Shown here piece by piece: positions 24,186 through 28,195 of a stretch of DNA of 28,195 nucleotides. The stretch is from a virus: positions 1 to 28,195 of the IMG/VR virus record IMGVR_UViG_3300037246_002191; one strand, written 5' to 3'. Numbering within the stretch: position 1 is the stretch's first letter; every line of letters starts with the position of its first letter. Both the position numbers and the translations under genes were made by a program. The notes below the pieces were generated by a model. That model ran no database searches. It saw nothing but the letters and a program-made list of their open reading frames with translations, and was not told the origin of the DNA.

Positions 24186-25072
24186 TAGATCGGCCTCCCT
24201 TGCACGTCGATGATCTCAGGCGTGACGCCGAGCGAGCTCCGCTCGAGGCGCAGTCCGGTCGCCTGGCCGAAGCCGGCATCGTTCACTGCATTCAACAGGC
24301 TGAGATTCTGGATTCGGAACGCCGCCAGGCCCTCGAGCTCCACGTCCATGGTCGCCACGAAGTCATTGTTCACCGTGTCGCGCGTGTAGGAGAGCTTCAC
24401 GTTGCCCGACGCCGGCGGGAGCGCCAGCGGGGCAACAGAGCCCAGGATCGTCTCAACGCCGGCGACGTCGATCCAGATAAGCTGGAAGCCTTCGTCGGTC
24501 GAGACGCGGCCCTCGATCCTGGCCGGCGTCGTCAGGCTCATCTTGATGATCGCCACCGTGCGACTCGTCGCCTCGTAGACGAAGTTCGTCTCGAGCTGGT
24601 AGCTGAAATTGGTCGCCAGCTTGAACCAGGTCAGGTCCTCGCCGACGAGCACGAAGTTCGCCAGCACCAGGCTCCCGTTCAGCTGCTGGTAGGTGGTCCG
24701 GTTGTTCCACCGGTTCGGGTCCACCGGCCCGTCGGCCTGGAAGCTGTCGGAGGGGTAGGCGTCGGACGCCTTGAACGAAGGGATCGAGAACGGCTGGCGG
24801 ATGCTGATGCCAGCCTGGTCAGCGACGAGAAGCCACTCCCGTCCGCACTCGTCGGTGTACTTGTGGAGCCCGCACACCGCGCCGGCGAACCGCTCGTCGA
24901 TGCCGCGGATCAGACCCTTCCGCTTCGCCAGCTTGTCGACCTGGTTGATGATGCAGTTGATCGACGAATCGGTCATCTGGCCCGAGCCGTCGTCGAGCTT
25001 GCCGCCGCGGGTGTTGATCCCGACCCACGGCCGCCCTTGCGGACGAATTGGAAACTCCTGCCACTTGGTCAT
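24185..25072 (-). CDS. Tail connector protein with lectin-like (ConA/LamG) C-terminal domain, 295 aa
   Basis: Residues 10-95 resemble the N-terminal strand region of nozzle proteins: 'WVGINTRGGKLDDGSGQMTD', followed by a 'KRKGLIRGI' stretch and the first blade-like 'EWLLVADQAGISI'. Residues 105-295 look like a jelly-roll lectin (ConA/LamG) domain: 'SDSFQADGPVDPNRW' followed by strands around 'NGSLVLANFVLVGEDLTWF' and 'VKLSYTRDTVNNDFVATMDV'. The gene sits between the adaptor and nozzle genes, so it may be a split-off N-terminal nozzle part that gained a sugar-binding domain. It starts at an ATGA overlap. The lectin call is by pattern only. Confidence 0.7.
   Translation of the reverse strand: MTKWQEFPIRPQGRPWVGINTRGGKLDDGSGQMTDSSINCIINQVDKLAKRKGLIRGIDERFAGAVCGLHKYTDECGREWLLVADQAGISIRQPFSIPSFKASDAYPSDSFQADGPVDPNRWNNRTTYQQLNGSLVLANFVLVGEDLTWFKLATNFSYQLETNFVYEATSRTVAIIKMSLTTPARIEGRVSTDEGFQLIWIDVAGVETILGSVAPLALPPASGNVKLSYTRDTVNNDFVATMDVELEGLAAFRIQNLSLLNAVNDAGFGQATGLRLERSSLGVTPEIIDVQGRPI
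24194..24200 (-). promoter_or_regulatory. Ribosome binding site AGGGAGG for the nozzle gene (GTG start)
   Basis: AGGGAGG on the minus strand lies eight bases before the GTG at 24185, within the end of the upstream gene. It is the strongest site in the virion block and fixes the unusual GTG start. Confidence 0.75.
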
Positions 25073-26709
25073 ATCAGGAAGTTCTGGAGCTGGGTTGCGC
25101 GGAGGAGGGGAACGCGGGTGCCCTCAGTCTCAACAAACACGTCGGCCGCCGAGCGCATGATCGTCTGCCGGCCGCTGACCTTGCGGTTGTTCTTCCGAAC
25201 CAGCTTCGCGAGCTTCATGCCGTAGACCGACGCCAGGCGTGCCGAGTTCACCTCGTCGGTGTCGAGGAGCGTGGCGTGCGCCGCGGCCCCGTAGATCAGC
25301 ACGTCGATGTCCTGCTGCGGGATGAACGGAATCTGCATCGACGGTTGGGAGGGGAACACCTGGCGCGCGAAGTAGTCGATCTCGAGGTACGGCCCGTCGG
25401 TGTTGTCGTTCGTGTCGATCGACGCCACCAGGGCAGCTGGGAAGACGCGGATCGTCGGCCGGTCGTTCACCGACGCCTCGGTCATGATGTAGACCGACGG
25501 TTTGCCACCGGTGTCCGCACGGCCGGCGATGGCCTGGTGGAAGTCGAAGGGCAGCATCTCGCGCAGCGGGCCGGCGACGAAGTTGCCTGGTCGGACCATC
25601 TCGATCTCGCCGACGTTCTCGGGGAGCTCGTAGGTCGACTGCTGGTCCACCAGGTAGACACGCTCGGTGCGGCGCAGCCAGCCGTAGTAGCCTTCGCCGC
25701 GGATGATGTCGGCCTCGGCCTCGAGCACGAACTGCAAGTACGTGTCGCGCTTGGTGGAGCCTGAGTTGGTCGCGGTGTAGCGCGCGTCCCCGTCCTTCTC
25801 GACGAGCAGGATCACGCGATCGACCACCCGGTCGTAGGTGAACCGGTTGTGCGGCTGCACTGAGACCGGCTTGCGGAAGTCCTTGAGGGTCTCGACCGAG
25901 AACAGCGTGCAGCGCATGAGCGCCAGTGCGTCCTCGGCGAACGGGGAAGCACCGGCCGGCTGTGAGCTCAGGGCCGCCGAGAGGAACTCGAAGCCTGGCA
26001 CGCCGAGCGACGACCACAGCGGGTCCTCGGTGTCGGTGAAGCTCAGGATCGTGTTGTTCAGGTAGCGATCGTTCAGGTAAGCCTCGACCACCACCTGGTC
26101 GTCGCCGCGGCGCACGCGCAGGCGCATGTCCTGCCAGTGGCCCCGGTAGGGGTAGTTGCCTGTCCCGTCCCAGCTGGGGTCGATGTTCATGGCGATCACC
26201 GGGATCGTCACGCTGGCGAGCACCTGGGCGCCGTCAGGCTCGCTCGAGGCGCCCGCGGCCAGGTCGGGCACTCGTCGCTTCGGCGTCAGCTTGACGAGCT
26301 TGAGGATGGGCGCAGAGCCGTCCACCGGGCACGTCACGCGCACGCCGTACGCCTGGTCGTAGCAGTCGGGAGACTCCTCGGGCGGCGCCAGGTCGATCAG
26401 CAGGGGGTCCTTGGTGGCCCGCGCCAGGATCGTGAACGACGGCGGCGTGTCGACGCCGAGCGGGATCACGTTGTCGTGGCCCCAGACAGCCCGCACCACC
26501 TGGTCGGGGTTGTCCAGGGTATCGCCGTTCCAGAACACCTGCGTCCGCTGGAGGGGCGTCTCGAGCAGCTGAGTGCCCGCTGGGAGGGTCTCGACGTCGA
26601 CCGGCAGGATCGCCTCGTCGAAGAGCGCCACCTGGCCGCACGGCACGATGTAGCCGGTGCCGATCACTCCATCGACCCGGTTGAAGTTGTCTTTGAAGGA
26701 TTCGGTCAT
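25069..26709 (-). CDS. Head-tail adaptor with N-terminal lectin-like domain, 546 aa
   Basis: Residues 1-275 look like a LamG/ConA-type beta-sandwich: 'FKDNFNRVDGVIGTGY' at the start, then 'HWQDMRLRVRRGDDQVVVEA' and 'DPLWSSLGVPGFEFLS'. Residues 285-546 match podovirus adaptor (tail tubular A-like) proteins: 'STYELPENVGEIEMV', 'LEIDYFARQVFPSQPSMQIP' and a helical end 'DIDVLIYGAAAHATLLDTDE' with 'VYGMKLAKLV'. T7 gp11, the adaptor, has 196 residues, so the extra N-terminal domain is an addition. The adaptor would join portal and nozzle; the lectin domain might sit outside the neck. The start is joined to the previous stop as TGATG. Confidence 0.8.
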   Translation of the reverse strand: MTESFKDNFNRVDGVIGTGYIVPCGQVALFDEAILPVDVETLPAGTQLLETPLQRTQVFWNGDTLDNPDQVVRAVWGHDNVIPLGVDTPPSFTILARATKDPLLIDLAPPEESPDCYDQAYGVRVTCPVDGSAPILKLVKLTPKRRVPDLAAGASSEPDGAQVLASVTIPVIAMNIDPSWDGTGNYPYRGHWQDMRLRVRRGDDQVVVEAYLNDRYLNNTILSFTDTEDPLWSSLGVPGFEFLSAALSSQPAGASPFAEDALALMRCTLFSVETLKDFRKPVSVQPHNRFTYDRVVDRVILLVEKDGDARYTATNSGSTKRDTYLQFVLEAEADIIRGEGYYGWLRRTERVYLVDQQSTYELPENVGEIEMVRPGNFVAGPLREMLPFDFHQAIAGRADTGGKPSVYIMTEASVNDRPTIRVFPAALVASIDTNDNTDGPYLEIDYFARQVFPSQPSMQIPFIPQQDIDVLIYGAAAHATLLDTDEVNSARLASVYGMKLAKLVRKNNRKVSGRQTIMRSAADVFVETEGTRVPLLRATQLQNFLI

Positions 26710-27128
26710 CAGTCCACCTTGCAGCTCTTGTGCCTATTGCGGTTCTTCGGGTCGTCCCAGTACTGGCGGTCACCGGTCTCCTTGATCTTGCCGTGGAAGA
26801 GGGTCGCCGGAATCTGCATCGTCTTGCGGATCAGGCCACGGTTGCCGCCGTCCGCGAGCTCGCGCCTGGTCTTCTCGTTGTGGCGCGCATGCCTCGCCTC
26901 GATGCCGGCCGCCTGGCCGCTCGAGATGTTCCGCTCGCCGCCGTAGTGAACCCGCGAGCCCTCCTCGATGTGGTCGTGGTCCTTGCACCCTGACGTGTCG
27001 ATCGAGGCGCCGTAGACGCGCTGCATCTCCTCGCCGCACTCGCAGGTCGGTGCCGTCGGGGGATGGAACGCACGGGCGTCGATGTCGGTGACGAGCTCGC
27101 AGGGCTCGCAGGTGAACTGGTAGATCAT
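26709..27128 (-). CDS. FmdB-like zinc-ribbon protein, 139 aa
   Basis: The N-terminus 'MIYQFTCEPC' with C7/C10 and a second pair C29/C31 ('TCECGEEMQRVYG') matches the FmdB-type putative regulatory zinc ribbon. Phages often carry this next to capsid genes. The second pair is spaced CxC, not the usual CxxC, which is odd. Residues 45-139 are polar, basic and probably disordered or helical ('RHARHNEKTRRELADGG'). Its role in phages is not established. The start has no strong ribosome binding site. Confidence 0.75.
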   Translation of the reverse strand: MIYQFTCEPCELVTDIDARAFHPPTAPTCECGEEMQRVYGASIDTSGCKDHDHIEEGSRVHYGGERNISSGQAAGIEARHARHNEKTRRELADGGNRGLIRKTMQIPATLFHGKIKETGDRQYWDDPKNRNRHKSCKVD

Positions 27129-27181
27129 GAGATCGTGATGTGTCGGATTTTCTTACGCACACGGCGCGAGCGGTTGCCGCA

Positions 27182-27319
27182 TCAACCACCGCGGCCTTTC
27201 TCGATGACGTTCTTCACCACCTTGTGGAAGCAGTGGGGACAGAGGATCGTCATGCGCTTCTTCTCTCTCGAGACAGAAGCCATCGACCCGCACTTATCGC
27301 ATCGTCGTTCTTGAGCCAT
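27182..27319 (-). CDS. 45-residue zinc-binding microprotein
   Basis: A short ATG-initiated frame on the minus strand reads MAQERRCDKCGSMASVSREK and continues to a second pair in 'ILCPHC', ending in 'VIEKGRGG'. C7/C10 and C27/C30 form a CxxC...CxxC zinc-ribbon pattern with a basic linker. No other frame covers this interval, and the coding-like composition and paired cysteines support a real gene. It lies between the capsid-gene hairpin and the FmdB-like gene. No clear ribosome binding site precedes it. Function is unknown; binding nucleic acid is possible. Confidence 0.65.
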   Translation of the reverse strand: MAQERRCDKCGSMASVSREKKRMTILCPHCFHKVVKNVIEKGRGG

Positions 27320-27328
27320 GTGAGAAAC

Positions 27329-27356
27329 GGCGGCGCGGCTAGGGAACCGCGCCGCC
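27329..27356 (-). terminator. Strong GC hairpin after the capsid gene (possible partial terminator)
   Basis: GGCGGCGCGG and CCGCGCCGCC form a perfect 10-bp stem with an 8-base loop, 13 bases after the capsid stop. On the minus strand it is followed by GTTTCT, a weak T-tract. The tail genes lie downstream in the same direction, so it may only reduce read-through or protect the capsid mRNA end. Confidence 0.7.
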
Positions 27357-27368
27357 TCGCCAAGTCAC

Positions 27369-28195
27369 CTACGGGCAGCCGGCAACGCCGGTGCAGAGGG
27401 TGTCGATGAAGCCGATTGCATTGGGTGCCAGGACCTCGAGAGTCCCTTCCCATTCGACCATGCCCTTCGTCGAGCTACCGAGCTTGGCGAGCTCGACAGC
27501 GAGGACTGGGCGCAACACCGCAATCCTGATCTTGTTGGCTTCCGCAGTCGCCAATCGCGCGTTGTTCTGGTACCGGTGCAGGTACACGCGCTGGGTTCCG
27601 AAGTCCGACTGGTAGTAGTCCACGGTGTTGATGACCGTGCGGTCGGCTACCTGGATGTTGTAGCGGACCTGGGAATTCGGGTTGAGAGTCAGGTTCGAGA
27701 TCGAACGCTTCTGGACCGCGTTGGCCCAGATCGTGTCCGTCATCGCTCCCTTCTCCCACATCGCCTGCAAGTGCTCGTTGAGCGTGCACTCGTCGATGCA
27801 GTTCACCGGCGACACGCCGGCGACGGTCGTGACCGTTCCCATCTCGTCCGAGCTCAGTCCCAGCGTGGTCGCACAGGTGGGGTCAGCTGCCGACGCGTAC
27901 GCGTAGAAGCCGTCCATCTTGCGAGGCAACACACCGCCGGCGGCCGGCGGGTTGTTGCCCTGTGCGGTCTGGAACTGCCGGATGGAGTGCACGAGAGCGA
28001 ACTCGATGAATCGAGCGAGCTCCATGGACGCCTTCCGCAGCTGGTACACGTACTCGTCCCGAATGCCGGCGGTGTTGATGTCCCGCTGGGTGTCGGACAC
28101 GTCGAACGTGCGCCGGATGATATGGGTCAGGTTGCAGAGGCGCTTCCTGGGCACGAGCGTCGTGAAGTCCGCGTCACTGCCTTCCGGCACTGCTT
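27369..28195 (-). CDS. Major capsid protein, SU10/DUF5309-like (5'-truncated)
   Basis: The frame is open to the right edge, so the N-terminus is outside the window; the GTG at 28190 is an internal Val. The visible 275 residues match the SU10-type (DUF5309) capsid family. They include 'EGSDADFTTLVPRKRLCNLT', then 'FDVSDTQRDINTAGIRDEYV' with a Gln-Leu-Arg-Lys continuation, and 'ELARFIEFALVHS'. A C-terminal beta part follows ('VQVADRTVINTVDYYQSDFG' style strands) with 'KGMVEWEGTLEVLAPNAIG'. The protein forms the HK97-fold shell. About 50 residues are probably missing compared with the family's usual size. It is the first virion gene seen and is followed by a strong hairpin, fitting high expression. 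Confidence 0.87.
   Translation of the reverse strand, partial: AVPEGSDADFTTLVPRKRLCNLTHIIRRTFDVSDTQRDINTAGIRDEYVYQLRKASMELARFIEFALVHSIRQFQTAQGNNPPAAGGVLPRKMDGFYAYASAADPTCATTLGLSSDEMGTVTTVAGVSPVNCIDECTLNEHLQAMWEKGAMTDTIWANAVQKRSISNLTLNPNSQVRYNIQVADRTVINTVDYYQSDFGTQRVYLHRYQNNARLATAEANKIRIAVLRPVLAVELAKLGSSTKGMVEWEGTLEVLAPNAIGFIDTLCTGVAGCP

Noticed and set aside
28188-28190. GTG as the start of the capsid gene
   Set aside because: The frame continues to the window edge and the family's N-terminal part is missing, so this is an internal valine.

Overview
The window is GC-rich, almost fully coding, and reads as part of a tailed (podovirus-like) bacteriophage or prophage genome. It has a phage capsid gene, a short-tail connector/nozzle/fibre set, probable ejection proteins and a phage replication module. 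There are no rRNA or tRNA genes, no ribosomal or central-metabolism genes, and no recognisable integrase. The host cannot be named from the sequence. Terminase, portal, scaffold, DNA polymerase and lysis genes are not seen and presumably lie outside the window.

Layout: two opposed blocks meet tail to tail at about 8.59 kb. The plus-strand block (1-8599) is the DNA-metabolism arm. It runs: end of a SNF2-type helicase; a kinase plus nucleotidyltransferase fusion with APS-kinase-like and NadM-like motifs; seven small, tightly overlapping genes of mostly unknown function (one with a DUF3820 motif); a Cys-cluster protein with an acidic tail that could bind single-stranded DNA; a 1033-residue primase-helicase; a small helical protein; and a RecU-type Holliday-junction resolvase. 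The minus-strand block (28195 down to 8580) is the virion arm, in transcription order. It runs: SU10/DUF5309-type major capsid protein (cut by the window edge), a hairpin, a 45-residue zinc microprotein, an FmdB-type zinc-ribbon protein, a lectin-adaptor fusion, a lectin-like connector protein, a 1278-residue nozzle, a tail-fibre-like protein, three small proteins, then proteins of 320, 478 and 2197 residues. The last three resemble, in order and rising size, the T7-type ejection set (gp14-gp15-gp16).

Within each block most genes overlap by ATGA, TGATG, TAATG or longer overlaps, which implies two polycistronic units with translational coupling. The only real non-coding gaps hold strong hairpins: one just after the capsid gene, and one between the putative ssDNA-binding gene and the primase-helicase. 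The second has its T-tract on the minus strand.

The most unusual items are: (1) a DnaG-like CHC2/TOPRIM primase fused to what reads as an MCM-type AAA+ helicase; (2) a 2197-residue polyvalent virion protein carrying an HEWGH metallopeptidase motif and an LPD38-like C-terminal region; (3) a kinase-NMNAT-like fusion with the domain order opposite to NadR; (4) lectin-like domains built into the neck/adaptor proteins. Functional assignments come from motif reading by eye; no database search was run.
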